From contig VTFK01000095.1 of assembly GCA_009617715.1 (NCBI GenBank), forward strand, positions 372,001 to 436,000: DNA of 64,000 bases, read 5' to 3'. The notes beneath the pieces are model-generated. The model had not been told where the DNA came from, ran no database searches, and saw nothing but the letters and a program-made list of their open reading frames with translations. Shown here in pieces: positions 21,964 through 41,289 of the stretch. Origin of the DNA: Plectrocnemia conspersa. Its lineage: Eukaryota > Arthropoda > Insecta > Trichoptera > Polycentropodidae. Numbering within the stretch: the first letter of the stretch is position 1; each line of letters starts with the position of its first letter. The translations under genes and the position numbers were made by a program.

Positions 21964-23480
21964 TGACAATTTGTGACTATTAAAAAAATGTTGTGAAACA
22001 CTGTGAGTAGATGTAATTAGAAAAATCTAGTTAAAAATGTGAAAAACGATTTGTTCTGTTTTATATTATATGATATAGGTTAGCCAATGAATACTTCCCA
22101 CAGATACGTACTGATAAAAATAAATTATAATCGCTTTATTCATTAAGCTTAATACTCTAGACGTAATTATACACGATTGTGCGAAAAGAGCGTCTCTATC
22201 TAATCGGATGCGTATTTAGAACGACTTTTATAGTAGATATTTTCAAAGAAAAATCAAAGAATCTCATAAGAAAAAAACTCGTAAGATAATGATTTAAAAA
22301 ACTAGCATTTAGCGATTGTAAATACATTAGTCGTAGTAAACTGCCAGTATTTTATATAATATTGCATTTTTATGAGAAATTCATAAGAGATTAGAGAGGG
22401 AGTAATGAAGTGTAACGTCGATTGTATTTAATAAGAGTAAGTGCGTGTGTGAATATATGTAATTACATACATACGCGCTGTGTAATATATTATTTGTATT
22501 TAATATTAATGAAATAAGCGTCTGTGAATGATTTGGATGCTATGATAAGCGTTTTTGTGACTCGAGAGAGTTGTGTTTTTCGTTTTTACAGTATTTTCAT
22601 TGACGATATGATAGCCAGAGGTTGCTTATCGTTTATATATTTTCTTATGTGAGACGTTATTGAAGATTCTTGTTGAGATAGAGCGTCTATAGCTCGTAAC
22701 GATGGGGAAATTATTGTGAAAAATAGTGTTCCAGATATACATTATATCGGCCAAAGACTTTGTTTTTAATGATTATTGAAATCACACGTGATTTTTCTTG
22801 TTAGCACATTATCATTATATAAATATTATTATTATTATATATTATTATTATTATTACAAATATTGAATTTTGCCTCTAAAGTTATAATGATAAATAAGAT
22901 AAGTGTATTATATATTAAGGAATGAAGTGCAATCGTTCATCGAATAAATTGAACCCCAGTATAATTATGTTGAATAAGTTAATTTAAACAAAGAAATGTG
23001 ATTGTTTTACTTTAAATTTTATCAGTTTAGAATACGTATTGTCGATTTCCAAATTTATTGTTTATAATATTATTAATTTAATTTTGTGTAGTTTTCTTTT
23101 TTAATGGGCATTTTGTTCAGGTATTTTATTTTTCTTCTAAATATTATGAATAATATAAATTATATATATTTTACATATATAGTTATTATTATGACTATTT
23201 GTTATGCATTGTTTTATAATTATCTTTTACTGGTATTTTCAAATTTATTTTATGCTTCTTTACCAATATTTTATTATGTTTTTTTTAACACTAGAAATAA
23301 ACATTTTGCATCGAGCAATTAGTAAAAGTTGTTTTATTTCATTTTTTATTTTATTTTGTGTTTATTTTTGCATTTTATTATTATTTGTATTATTCAAATT
23401 ATTTTTGCATGAACTATAAAAGACTGCCTAGTCACTATGTATCTCAACTAATCGTTTTTGTGTAAATAAATAAATTTTAA
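21964..23480 (+). other. cut: cut 3' untranslated region and following AT-rich sequence
   Basis: There is no coding sequence. Several AATAAA signals occur (22119-22124, 22943-22948 and around 23464-23473), so alternative polyadenylation is possible. The sequence includes ATT microsatellites near 22820-22855. Confidence 0.5.
22119..22124 (+). promoter_or_regulatory. cut: candidate polyadenylation signal of cut
   Basis: This is the first AATAAA after the stop, 156 bases downstream. A second one at 22943 could give a longer 3' UTR. Confidence 0.4.
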
Positions 23481-26400
23481 TAGATTAAAAGCACAAAAAT
23501 AGCGAATACTATTCTTCCGAAATCAATTATTTTATTATGATTAAGCTGCTCATTTTCTTTTCAAATAAAATAAAAAAGAAAGGTTAATAAAACCTATAAA
23601 GAATCTAAAATATAAAATAAATATTCGACAAACCTGAAAAAAGAAGCAAGGAGCAGCACATTTCAATACTATTTTTCTAATTTTGCTCCTATCTAAACTT
23701 TCCAAACTATTATGTTATTTATTTATTTTAGTGCTATCGCGTGTGGAAAGTCACAAAGTGACGCGTTAATTAAAATTGTAAATTTATTGAAAAGCATATC
23801 TATAGTTATTAAGGGATATCTATAATTTTTAGGGACTCATAAAAAGGTAACAATTTAAATATTAGAAAAACGAGTTTAGCGGTGCATATAAGTGAAAATA
23901 TGTAACGTTCAACATTAAACCGGAGAGTATTTGCTACCATAATAATTTGGCATTAATGCTGTTACATTTATTTTCTAAATAAATATATAAATATACATTA
24001 ATCAATTTTTAAAGTATAATTTTTACATATTTATATATATATGTTTAATATAAATAGTGAAAATTATGACGGAAGACGTTGTGGTAATTCTGAATGATTA
24101 ATCTTAAGGGTTAAATAATATTTAAATACTAGCGATAAAAATTAAAGTAAGTGTAAAAAGACATAAATAAAGGGGAACCACATTCCTTGCAAACCTGTAA
24201 TTAATATATAAAAATAAAAAATATAGTTATTAGTGCAAAAGTATCCATTATTACATTAAAACGGGATTAACTTTCAAATTTAGAATATGTATTATCATTA
24301 CGTTTACAGATCATGAATAAAGAAATACTTAAGGATTTTAAAAAAAGAAACTCGTATTGAATTATGGATTATTAACAATATATAAAAATTTTAACACAAT
24401 CACACATTAAGATCAGCGGTGCAAATGCATATTTTCTACGATTCACAATTACACATGACGCATGAAATTTTTGTTACTGCTTTCCTTGTGCAAGTTTCTA
24501 AAATGGAATTATATTTAATGTACAATAAAATGTTAAACTATCAATTACAATTTTAACATAATAAAAGTATTGTCTATATTTATAGTGAGTAAAAAACTAA
24601 TTATGTTTCAATTTTATATATAATTCCCTTTTAGAAATTCAAAGATCTCTTTAAAATAAATTATCTTTGATTATGTGACTGTTTTAACGATATCCTCACA
24701 ATAATTTCCATCAACCACTGGTAAATATTTTAGCATAATAGCAAAAAACCTATGCAAATCACTTATATGTTCGCTTAGGATGTTGTTCGATGATTATTTA
24801 AGATGTTGCTGTGTTATTATTACATAATAAATCTAAGCTAATATTGTTTTATTACGTTTATAAATAAACAATTTTGCATTTATTGTGTAAATTAAAAGAT
24901 TGTGAAGTTATTTTCTTCATATTATTCAATGAATATTAAATTAAAATAACAATGTTTTAAATAACATAATTTATAAAGAATATAATTTTAATAATATTAT
25001 CGACTTACGTCAGAAAAATTATTCGCCAAATATTGTTAAGAATGTTTATATTCGTATATATATTATTATTATTATATATATATATGACAACAGGAATATA
25101 ATATTTTTGTCTCAGTCTTTTTATTATGATAATTTTTCCTTATCAAATATTTATAAGTAGACATGATATAAAAAGAAATGTATATATCTTTATAAGAAAA
25201 TGTGTAATTAAACTGTAGTTATAGATCAATAATATTATTATTGTTCATATCATATTATTGTCTTCATTCTGAACGATTTCTAAAGCTACTAATAAAGTTG
25301 AAGTATAATAATCTAAGAATCATAATAAAAGTGTTTTCTTATTGTACGCCTTTATCCTTAATGAGTGAAAAATATAATTTAGAGATTTTAATCAAATCTA
25401 AGATCTATCATAATGTAATGATTGCATCTAATAAAAAAGATCTACATTCAACACTAAATAACATGGTAAGTTATGAATAATAATTATATTAAATTAACGC
25501 CTGGGTCAGCCACAAATTACATGCAATATGAGACAAAATATTCAAGTTCGAATAAAAGGAAGGACAATTAACTAATAATTACATTTCATTAAGTTTGTGG
25601 TAATCAAGATTTCTGTAAGATGCTCCGCTCCATAGTTCGACTCGGTATATACAATGATTATTTAGTTATATCATACAAAATTTAATATTTTACAAGTAAT
25701 GACAGATATTAAACATAATTAGTTTTTACACTACTTACTAATAAATACAAAATAAAATAACACAATATTTCAACTAAAAAAATACTTTATTTTACTAAGA
25801 AAACATTGAAAGCAAAATATTAATATAAAGAAAACGTTTTTTTTAATTATACATGCAAACAATTATCCTAATACAAATGTTAACAGCAACTGTCTACCTT
25901 GTTATTGCCAGAAGTATGGTTCAGACGTCTCATCGATCCGTGTCACACATCTCTTCATTTAATCATGTAAAATAATCATGTCAATATATATCTGCACCGA
26001 CTAAAAGATGTCTCACTTAGCATTTGAAAAACTCGTATTACATTATTGAAACTTTGATGGGGTAAATCTTCAATAAGACACCACTAATTAGAGAATCTGG
26101 TTGATGGCCGTGTGGTATTTTGACCTATTAAAACCCCATCTCCGCTTATACCACCTTCCCGGTATACTGTTTTTACACATTATAACTTCGGGGAGGTAGA
26201 CATTATTAAAACGTTATATATATTTATTCAGGTTTTATTATGGCCAAACCCCTGGCGGCACTCTGGTAACACTGACGTGACATAAACACATTCTCTTGGT
26301 GAACTTTGGCGGACTCGCAACGATCATTGCTGTCTCGTGCACCGATCACCATTCATATTCTAAATATTCAAACATGTATCTATATCTCAATAAAATACTA

Positions 26401-28060
26401 CTGCATCGGCTCAATCTGTGTCTCTTTGCCACCCGTCACCATGCGTCGCCAAACTATTATTTGAAAGAGCGACTGAACATACCTTCTTAGTAAAACTTTC
26501 TCTCCACAGTGGCACAACGCCGACATGGGTCTAAGACTAAGCAGTCATCCCTCGTTCAGTAATTGAATATCTTATTAGCAACTGCGACCCTTGCCTAGTC
26601 GAGCTTTCGTTTCAGTATATTGCACGGACTGAGTACAATGACCGACATACTCCGTCACGAGTGACTGTCGCGGTTGTGTATACCGTGCAATATTTTTAAT
26701 GGTTTCTAGTAGCACTAATTATTTTAAGGAAACCGATATAAGACATCAGAGATAAGGAGGGGGAAGGTCACTTCTATGAAAAAAAAAAATACGCGTGTGA
26801 AAACAAATTAATTAGGCAGAATAACTTCGTTTAAATTCAGGATCTTAATTTTATTTATTATAAACACTACATATAAGAAATATAACAAATCCATAACAAA
26901 TACATATTATTACCCTATTATAAAAAAAGCAAAATGCCAATTCCTAAAAAGAGCGATTTTCGACCCGCCTCGCAAAAATAAATTCACAAGTGATACAAAG
27001 CATTTTGTTGCTATCATCACCGATACGTTTTCCAAAAAAATACTAAGCCAAGTTTTATAAATACAAGTAATATTGATTAAGATTGGGGCTCGCTAAACTT
27101 AATAGCCATAAAAGCTAAATGTTAATGATAAATTACTGGAGAGCTACTAAAAGTGATCATGCAATTAATTTAGTCACTCAGCGAGAAATTCTAGTAGTTA
27201 GAATTTTTTAATTTTATTTATATAAATGACATGAGGCACAAAAATATTTAAAAATTCCAACAATAACTAGTGTAAACAGCATTCGCTAATTTTTTAAATA
27301 TCTCACAAAACTCTTTAGGTCATATGTGGATACGAGAGGTAACCCATATTAGGCTCTTCGCTCCTGTTTAAGCGTCTAAGAACTGAAATAATGGATCCCG
27401 TGCGCTCAATCAAACATTAAACTGTTTAATAAGTAGAAAGGTCAAATACACAAATAGTAATTTATAAAATATTTGTTTTAAATTTTGGAAGAAAAACAGC
27501 ATAATTTAATTAAAAAATGTAAATGTAGAGTGGAATAAGTATAAATTAAACTACAATATTTTTGTTTTTATTTGTATTTTTTTTATTAAAAAAAAACTAT
27601 AGGCATTTTTTTTAATTAAATAAAATTTGAAAGTGTGCCACTGTACTGAAATAGGGTATTTAGCCGTACAAAAATATTTATTTAATTTCATATAAAATTA
27701 TTCCTCCCCCCCCCCTGTCTTTTCAATATAATGTGTTAATTTTACTATTTTTGAATCGAAGTCAGAAATTTTGTTTCGTACATATTTCTGAAAAACGAGT
27801 TAGATATTCTACTGTAATAATTCAAATACGTGCATGCAAGTTATATCATTAAAAAGTATTTTAAACAAAATACAATTAATATGTTTCATAATTTTAAGAA
27901 TTACAGTAATATTTTGGTTTAACGGTAACACATTCTCTATGGTTTTATATTTTATGAGCTTAAAGCCCACTTTAAAAATCTAAAACTATTTTTACAAATT
28001 TTCCAGTGTTAATTTAATATGTAAAACAAGTGTTTTTGACTATAGATTTTTTTATAACTT
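23481..28060. other. intergenic region between cut and PP1
   Basis: This is AT-rich DNA without a supportable gene. The open frames at 23104-23419 and 25241-25480 are low-complexity. It contains AT microsatellites (25050-25085), a SINE-like repeat at 26230-26470 and a 77 bp segment bounded by an 11 bp inverted repeat (ATATTGCACGG at 26617, inverted at 26683). A poly-C run is at about 27703-27715. Confidence 0.5.
26230..26470. repeat. SINE-like dispersed repeat, copy matched by 45935-46185
   Basis: TATGGCCAAACCCCTGGCGGC, TGACGTGA, CAATAAAATACTA and TTGCCACCCGTCACCAT-type words recur in the same order at 45935-46185 (TATGGTCTAAACTTGGCGGC, TGACGTGA, ATAAAATACTATTG, TTGCCACCCGTTACTAT). No pol III boxes or tail could be confirmed. 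Confidence 0.5.
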
Positions 28061-28260
28061 TTAAGCGATTCGTTGATCGATTCTGATTTGACACATAGGC
28101 GGGCGCGCGTCGCGTTGTCTATGGTCCACAACAAACCGCTCGTCAGGTTGGCAGCGCCGGCGGTCTGCGGTCGCAGCGACCAAAGGCGAGAGCTTCGAAG
28201 GCGTATCCTCTCGCATCGGCTCTCCCCGGCGCCCCCGCACGACCTCCGCCCCTTGCCGTC
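28061..28260 (+). promoter_or_regulatory. CpG-rich promoter and 5' UTR of PP1
   Basis: GC content and CpG density jump at about 28095 compared with the AT-rich flank, and the GC-rich block runs to about 28640 across the first two exons. The segment ends at the start codon at 28261. I cannot place the transcription start. Confidence 0.45.
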
Positions 28261-34342
<6,082 letters not shown>

Positions 34343-34466
34343 TTTTCATTGTATTTCGCTCAGACTAAAAATTGTCGTTTGTATTAATTAACCAACCAAT
34401 GTTTTGTTCGGTAACGTGAAATGTACATAAAATCATATGAGAAATCTTGAGTCATTTTCCTTTCAT

Positions 34467-34476
34467 AATAAATAAA
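34467..34476 (+). promoter_or_regulatory. Pp1: candidate polyadenylation signals of PP1
   Basis: Two overlapping AATAAA hexamers lie about 125 bases after the stop codon. A further AATAAA at 36189-36194 would give a much longer 3' UTR. Confidence 0.5.
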
Positions 34477-37207
34477 ATGACTCTCGCTTTCTCATATGTT
34501 ATGCATATTATTATTTTTTAATTAACGCTGTATAATCCTAGCCCAGGCCCCGCTTTAATCGAAACATAATTATTAGGACAGCGCTTTCCAAACTTTACTG
34601 TGCGTATCGAGTGTGGACTTTTTCAGGACAAAATTTGATTATAGATTTGTTAGTAAAAATCGTGTAAAATATATGTTGTAATTCGCCTTATTATTCGTAA
34701 TATGTTTTGTAATTAATGTTCATTAATTGTTAGAATTGTACTAGTTGAGTTCTCATGTTAGTCTCTGTAATTTTCAATTATTTCTACGTAAAGGAAAAAC
34801 TGAAAGACGCACGGAATAAGCTCTGTTGTGACTCGTGAAAGGTCAATATGGGTTAATTTATTATTTAAGAAGATGGCCTAAATGTATATTTTATTTTTTC
34901 AACTTTAATTATTATGTATCGGGGATTTTAATGTGTTATTAATAAAAAAAATATTAGTTTGTTGATTCGTTTTTATGTAGTTTGATTTAGTAGTCGTTTA
35001 GTTTTTTCTCTCATCACTCTTGTCCATCTTTCCAAAATTGAATCGATCGTGTTTAAAGTTTGGAAAATCGCTGTTTTGTTTTCCTCGTAGCATCGAACGC
35101 AGAGTAAAAATATTGACTTTTATCATTTTTTTTTCTAGTTAATCTTCACTCTCACTAGAAGCATATACTGTGTGGATGGATCACTGTATTTTCACTTTTA
35201 TTACATGGTAAACTTTATTTTATTATTTTTGCGTTGAATGTGAATGGTCTTTCTTTGGCGTATTACATATTTTCAAGTGAGGTTTATTTTTCGTTATTAG
35301 AGGCGTCGTTACAAAAGAATATATATTTATTAAAAAATATATACATATTAGTACTCCTATACGCCGTCCTGCAAAGTCTGAATTTTTAGTATTTTATTTT
35401 TTAGTATATTATACGAAATTGTTTTACATGTGAAGATTATGAATGCATATATACTTTATTTTTCAAGGGTGCAGTACTCGTCAACTAACTAGCTTGCCTA
35501 TTTTGTAACAGTCTTGATATCGATAAGACAACAATATCTATAAGTTAGCATCACATTGATTATTGTTTTTTTGCAATTTGATTATTTTTGTCCGTAATTT
35601 GTGTCAAAATTTTATTTAAAATAAATATTGAATGATATAAATTATATATTATAGAGATAGTGTCGTTTTAAATGAAAGGACTATACCTCACCGCATGTCG
35701 AACAATTATTGTATTTGTATATTTCTTGAATATTAAAATTTATATAATAATTATTATTTTAATCAATAGTGATTTTGTATATTTTTCCAATGACTTGATG
35801 ATAGTGTTTGACTTTTTGTAATCTTATTATTATTATTGTATTATACGATGTATCATAGAAAACTAATTTTGGGTATTCACTTTTTTCTGTTTCGCCACCA
35901 CCCACTACGATTATGTCGCTGCAGTTGAACGGACGGTCCGAGGAGCTCCGCCCTTGCCCCGCCCCGCCAGCATGTATTATCACCCACCAGTATTAAGTAT
36001 GCCGCTTCTGATCAGAAACACAGCTTGATATATTTTTTGTTCTCCTGAGACTGGGACCTTTTTCAGCACTGAAATGAAATAGTTTCACGAATACGGCTTC
36101 TTTCCATAGATTGTAAAGGCATATATAAAAATCCGCAATGAAATGTTTTCTTTAATGTTATGTAATTGTAATGCTAATATTTAGTTTAAATAAAGTCTTA
36201 TTTTACATTATTTAAAGTATATATGAAGTCAACTTATATCCTCGACAAAATAACGTAGTAGTATCTATAAAAAAACATCACCGTAATATATAATAGAAAT
36301 TCTCGTATGTAACTACAGAACCCCTCCGGTATATGTTGGTAAAAATGTTTTTATTATTTTATTTTTTACCAAAAAAGTGTTGACGATTGATCGTATCGTA
36401 TTAATATTGATGATTGAATTTGTAATGTTGAGAAAATATAAGATAGTTCTGTATAATGTAAGATTAACATTAATTATTTAAAAAAAAATATTTATAAATA
36501 TGCATAGTTTTTACCGTATCGATGAAGTTTTTAGCTTTTTCCACCGATTTTCTTATTTTCAATTCGTTACTTAAAAACAAATACGTTAGTTGTTTGCGAA
36601 GTTGTTTTTTTTTAATTATTGTTAGCTTTAAATTTGGTGGGTGGATCAAAAAATTGTCGGAATGTATGAGCGTGAGAGTGTGAAGTGGTTCGCTAACGAG
36701 GATGTTTTTTTTTATAGTTATCTGTCGATATACTTGTCATTTTAATCCTCTCCCTGTATCGAAAATAACAAAAAATATATACTATCAAATACATATAATA
36801 TATGTGTAGATTCTATTACCTTCTTACTCCCATATTGTCAGTTTTGATTTTGTTCATGACAAAGATAGACCGGATTTATCTATTTTTAATGTCAAATTTA
36901 GGCAGAATTTATGTAATGTAATTATGTATTTTTTAATATGATTGTAATTTATATATTATAATATCTCTTAGATATATTATATAAATTAAATACACACAAA
37001 TATTTAAGAAAAACATGGTGTGTTTGTTATCATTATTTTCAGTCATTTTAATCAATTTTTAATACATCATAAACACTCATTCTTCCATATATATAAATGA
37101 TAAATAACATGGGTTTTTAAATTTTAAACACATATTTGTAGTTAAAAAATTATATTTATTTTCAAACAATGTATTTATGGTGATTTTTTCATCAATTTCA
37201 TAAATCG

Positions 37208-37213
37208 TTTATT
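37208..37213 (-). promoter_or_regulatory. candidate polyadenylation signal of MARCH5
   Basis: TTTATT on the plus strand is AATAAA on the minus strand, about 190 bases after the MARCH5 stop. Confidence 0.4.
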
Positions 37214-37400
37214 TCGTTCACCAATACTATAATTTTAATTTAATACAACAAGAATTTAGTCAAAGAAATGCGATTGTAAATAAGAGACTGAGAATTTAAT
37301 AAGTCGATGTCTTAAAAGTACTATCACTCTTTCTATCCGTTATATATACACAATTATAATAAAGAAATAAATACACTTTTTATCATGATTTTAAGAATTA

Positions 37401-37791
37401 CTAATTAGTATCAGAGGACACTGCGTTGTCGGGCGACGGATAGTTTGCGATGGAGTGTCCTTCCGCGTACAGCCTGAGGTTGCTCGTGGTGTAGTCGAGA
37501 ATTTTCCTGGAAGACTGGCGTATGAACAACTTTTGCTTGTGGTATATCGAGACGGCGCCCCTCAGCAACAAATATGTGAGGCCACCGAGGGTTGCCCTGT
37601 GCAGGTTGTTTTCTACTGAATTGAAAAACAATCGTCCCACTATGGTCGAAACCGTGGGCAACACAAGAGCACTGCACAATATCCTGGTTGGCGAATTGCT
37701 GCCTCCGACTACCAGAGAGACGCCTGTGTTACCGCTCCCAGGTGGAGGTGGGTCTGTAGAGTTGAAATTTCGCCGAGCAGCTTGTTCTTCT
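37401..37791 (-). CDS. MARCH5: MARCH5 exon 3 with stop
   Basis: The minus-strand acceptor is TTTAAACAG. The first base completes an Arg codon. It encodes EEQAARR, a Pro/Gly-rich loop, two hydrophobic segments (ILCSALVLPTVSTIV and GGLTYLLLRGAVSIY) and a polar tail. The stop TAG is at 37403-37401. Confidence 0.92.
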
Positions 37792-40527
37792 CTGTTTAAA
37801 AAATACAATAAATTAGCTATGAAATAGTAAAAGATTTTTTGTGAACGATGTTTCAAGATCAGATAATAAGATAAAAATTTTTTTTTCAAATTAATCGAGT
37901 GACGCATGAATATAAAATTAATTTAAACAAACTAACCTATCTAATCTGACGGCGTAACTATTTGATTGCAACGCTCGGAATATAGCATCCTCCCATCTCA
38001 TTACCCTTTCGCATATTAGAACAGCGGGCACGGCAGGCAAGAACACCAGTAGCAGTATAGGATCGGCGGCTTCTAACATCTCCAGACCTTCTTTGTGGCC
38101 AAGAACCTGCATCACGGTAACGGCTCCGTACGTGATCGCTGTCCAATATATAGAGCCCAGCAGAGCTCCGCCGGTTATGAACGGGCACACTTTATGCGTG
38201 ACCTCCTCGATCGTGTCTAAGACTGACACCAAAAAACCCATTGATTGAAATACTAAAATGTATTCGGTCTTGCATTGAGGACAAGTTATTTTCCTATTTA
38301 TGTTTCCTTTTTGCATCACGTCGACCCATTTTTGAAGGCACACCTGATGAACCTGCAAATTGAATTAATTCACTATGAGATGTTTTCGCAAAAGTGGACG
38401 ACCTTGACTGACTTGAACCAACAAATATGTTATCTTGCAGAAAGATAAAATGTTGATTTTAAAAAAATATTGATAAACGAATTGGTAATTTTTTATTAAA
38501 AAAATGTAAATAAAGACCTTGAATGTTAATAATGTAATCGAGGGTCAAACGCACACTTTTGTTTAATATGATTTACAATTTAAAGTGTGTTGTTTTTAAA
38601 TATTTACATATTTTGCCACAAAGATAAAATAAAATTAATAGATTTCAACATGTTTTGACAAAATAAAAATGCAATTAAAATCAAGTTGAATTAAATAAAA
38701 TAAAATCGATATCTAAAAACAAGACCACATAAACCGAGTTATCTGATCCTTGTGGTGATAAAAATGCTTGTACTGTATAATCTTATAGCACGAGTACATT
38801 TTGCCACTACTAATCGTGTTAATTTAGATAATGACTATTTTATGTTTTCAATATTAATAATCAGTAAATTTAGGATTCGTTGCAGAAGTGATACCATTTT
38901 CGGTGAATAACTCGCGAATTGTTTTATTTTTCTACTTTTGAGTTTATTATGAGAATAAAAGTAATTTTTTTAAGAAATATGTTTTTAATTTTTAGATAAC
39001 GTGAATTATAATATAAATAGTTAAGTTATTTGCAAAAATATAATTAATTATTCTATAGAGAAAGTCGAATTGAGAAAGAGCAAAGATCTACAGGAAAGCG
39101 TATGAATTTATTCATATTTTAAATGTCAATGCTCTGATCAGAAATTTTCCTTATTGACAGACAAAAATACAGACAGATTTGTAAAGAAAATTACGTTTAA
39201 AAATTATTGATTAACGTGTAACTCATTTTAAACAAAGTTTATTTAAATAAATATTTGCTAGCAAATATTTGACAATTTTGAGTTCCAACGTCAGAACACA
39301 ATACAAATGAAAATCTGGGATATTAAATACTTACATTCCATAAAAGAAGACAAGGAAAAATAATTAAGAATCCATATCAACTTTAGAATTTCATTTCAAA
39401 TTTTGGAGAAATTACATTTTATTTTTTGCACATCATAAAAATGTATGCCTTACAAGATGAAAGCAATCTGTTACTATTTTGAATTAATTTTTGTTCCTTT
39501 TTCAAGTTTATGAGTGCGGAAAGCTTCATTCGCAAATAAAAGCGCTTCTTTATCTGTAATTGTAGCTCTTGACATAAAAATGACATCTGCCTTATTTCTA
39601 ATGTGGGCTTCATTGTTGGAGCAAGGCCAAAAGTATTGTTTCTATTAAGTATTGGTTTAAGAGCCGAATGGCGGTAAACCCTTTAGAGCAAAGCTTGTCG
39701 TTTCGTAAATATTATTTATATTTTAATTTTTAGAAATATTTATTTTAATTTTCAAGAGTTAAAGTAGGTACTCGTTAATAGATAGCATTTAGGGAAACGT
39801 ATTGCTTCTACCTCTCAGGTTAGAACATATTAAGTGTAGCAGATAATACAGGGCTCGTCAGCAGACCGTGTTAAAGGCATTTTCTAAATTTAACAACAAT
39901 AATGCACTCTTTTTCGTATTCAAATTAGCGCAAGTATGCTTCGATAAAATTAATGAGGCGATTTGCAATTTTTATTGTGACAATCAGCCATCTTTTATCA
40001 CTCTCGGTCGATTGTCATTGAAAAATTCAGAAAATCGTTGAGTAATGTGAGTCAAACTGGATTTTGCATTAGCACTTTGATCTTGTCGAATCGATTGCAA
40101 TTGACCTTGTTTTAAGATTATAATACGCCAATTTACGATGCAACTTTGAAGCGTGTTGACAGTTAAAATTTGAACGTGTGCGGCGTTCTCGTTTTTCAGT
40201 ACGCTGAAAGATGGCAGAATATTTCTCGTTTATCGGCAATTATTTTTTCTGACAAACGTTGCAACATATACGGTAACATAACTCGGCGTGGGTAGGTTTC
40301 GTTGCGCAAATTGTGCGTTCGCGTCGAGTAGAGGAATCTAAACGGAAAGGTGAAGGATTTTTGGCACTCACCCAGCGGCCGGTGCCCCTGCAGCTGCACG
40401 GTTGCACCCAGTCGGTGAAGGTGGCGTCGGGGTCGCTGTCCGTTCCGTAACACACCCAGCAGCTCTTTTGGTTGCCTCCATTCCCGATTGCGAGCTCAGG
40501 GCGCTCGCCCTCGCCCTGCGGTTCCAT
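37401..40527 (-). CDS. MARCH5: MARCH5-like RING-CH E3 ubiquitin ligase, three exons
   Basis: The vertebrate relative MARCH5 (MITOL) is a mitochondrial outer membrane E3 ligase that ubiquitinates fusion and fission factors and misfolded proteins. Exons on the minus strand are 40527-40372, 38352-37937 and 37791-37401. They join in phase to 963 bases, 320 residues plus stop. The RING-CH (C4HC3) ligands are Cys23, Cys26, Cys44, Cys46, His54, Cys57, Cys76 and Cys79, seen as CWVC, CSC, VHQVC and CPQC. Hydrophobic segments at about 108-136, 151-169, 228-246 and 260-277 give the multi-pass layout of MARCH5. The family usually has about 280 residues, so this one is somewhat longer, mainly through a Pro/Gly/Ser-rich loop at about 200-225. 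The ATG at 40525-40527 opens a short hydrophilic N-terminus and is the best start. Confidence 0.93.
37937..38352 (-). CDS. MARCH5: MARCH5 exon 2
   Basis: The minus-strand acceptor ends TGCAG and the donor is GATAG/GTTAGT. It starts in phase 0 and leaves two bases. It encodes the second half of the RING-CH (VHQVCLQKWV, CPQC) and the first two membrane segments. Confidence 0.94.
38353..40371 (-). other. MARCH5: MARCH5 intron 1
   Basis: The intron is 2.0 kb and splits the RING-CH domain between Trp52 and Val53. It is AT-rich. It contains a copy of a dispersed repeat at 39645-39700 and nothing coding. Confidence 0.65.
39645..39700. repeat. dispersed short repeat, copy 2
   Basis: TATTGGTTTAAGAGCCG, GCGGTAAACCC and AGCAAAGCTTG match 7365-7425 in the cut intron with substitutions. 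Confidence 0.45.
40372..40527 (-). CDS. MARCH5: MARCH5 exon 1 with start codon
   Basis: It encodes 52 residues from the ATG at 40527, with the first four RING-CH cysteines. The donor is CTGG/GTGAGT. The exon is GC-rich and continues into a GC-rich 5' region. Confidence 0.94.
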
Positions 40528-40640
40528 CGCGAGCCGTCAACGCGGCAGCATCGCCCCGAAACAGACACCGCGAGCCAGCGGTGTTGCCATCGCGACGAGA
40601 CGTTGAGACCAAATCGTACGTGAGCATGTTTTTTCACTTG
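40528..40640 (-). promoter_or_regulatory. GC-rich 5' UTR and promoter region of MARCH5
   Basis: This is about 100 bases of CpG-rich sequence directly upstream of the start, between the coding exon and AT-rich flank. The transcription start cannot be placed. Confidence 0.35.
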
Positions 40641-41289
40641 CTTTTTATATCATAATTTTGGCCAGAAAAATGTATATATTGATCATAAATGTATGACACA
40701 ATGCAGATTATCATTTTTTTGTAATATGCAAAAATACCACATCCACACCATTGCCACCAATAATAACCATATACATTTTAATTTTTAAAGAATAATATTA
40801 ATTTTAAATAATTTATTAAATATGATATCACCTTTCCCCAATTATAAAAACGCTTGTCTAACTGAAATTTATTACATATCAGCCCATTAGTAAAAAACTA
40901 CTGACTTATATATGTAATAATGATTATATTTATATGGATACTTCTTATATTTTGCATGTTTTCTTAAATTTGTGTTAGATATTTCCAATAATCAAAAAAT
41001 ATGCAATTTTATTAAGTTTTTCGTGTGCGCTTTCGAGTCAACATATTATTAAATTATTTTTATTTTCGACAATATTTTTCAAGTATTTCATATCACAAAT
41101 GTAAATATGAGAAGTTTGTACAAATGTGTTTAAATATGTATGGACTAGTCGCCGAAATATTGGTGATCGGATAATTGTAGAAACCAAAATTGCAAACACA
41201 AAAATTCCGAGCAGCAAAGAATACAAATAAAATTGCTAAATTAGGGTTTCGAATGCAGTGACAGATCCAAAAAATTGACAGGGTGGCCA

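Larger units (their letters stand above)
34343..37400. other. convergent 3' regions of PP1 and MARCH5
   Basis: The two stop codons face each other over 3.06 kb. PP1 can end at AATAAA 34467-34476 or at 36189. MARCH5 has a minus-strand AATAAA at 37208-37213. The interval is AT-rich apart from a GC-rich patch at 35885-35980. I see no gene here. Confidence 0.55.

Noticed and set aside
23104..23419. Overlapping frames rich in Phe, Tyr, Leu after cut
   Set aside because: They come from T-rich low-complexity DNA in the 3' region and do not look like a membrane protein family.
25050..25085. AT microsatellites, also near 22820 and 36780
   Set aside because: They are simple repeats common in AT-rich insect DNA and of no special note.
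37522..37827. Plus-strand open frame of 101 codons opposite MARCH5 exon 3
   Set aside because: It is a shadow frame of the MARCH5 coding sequence.
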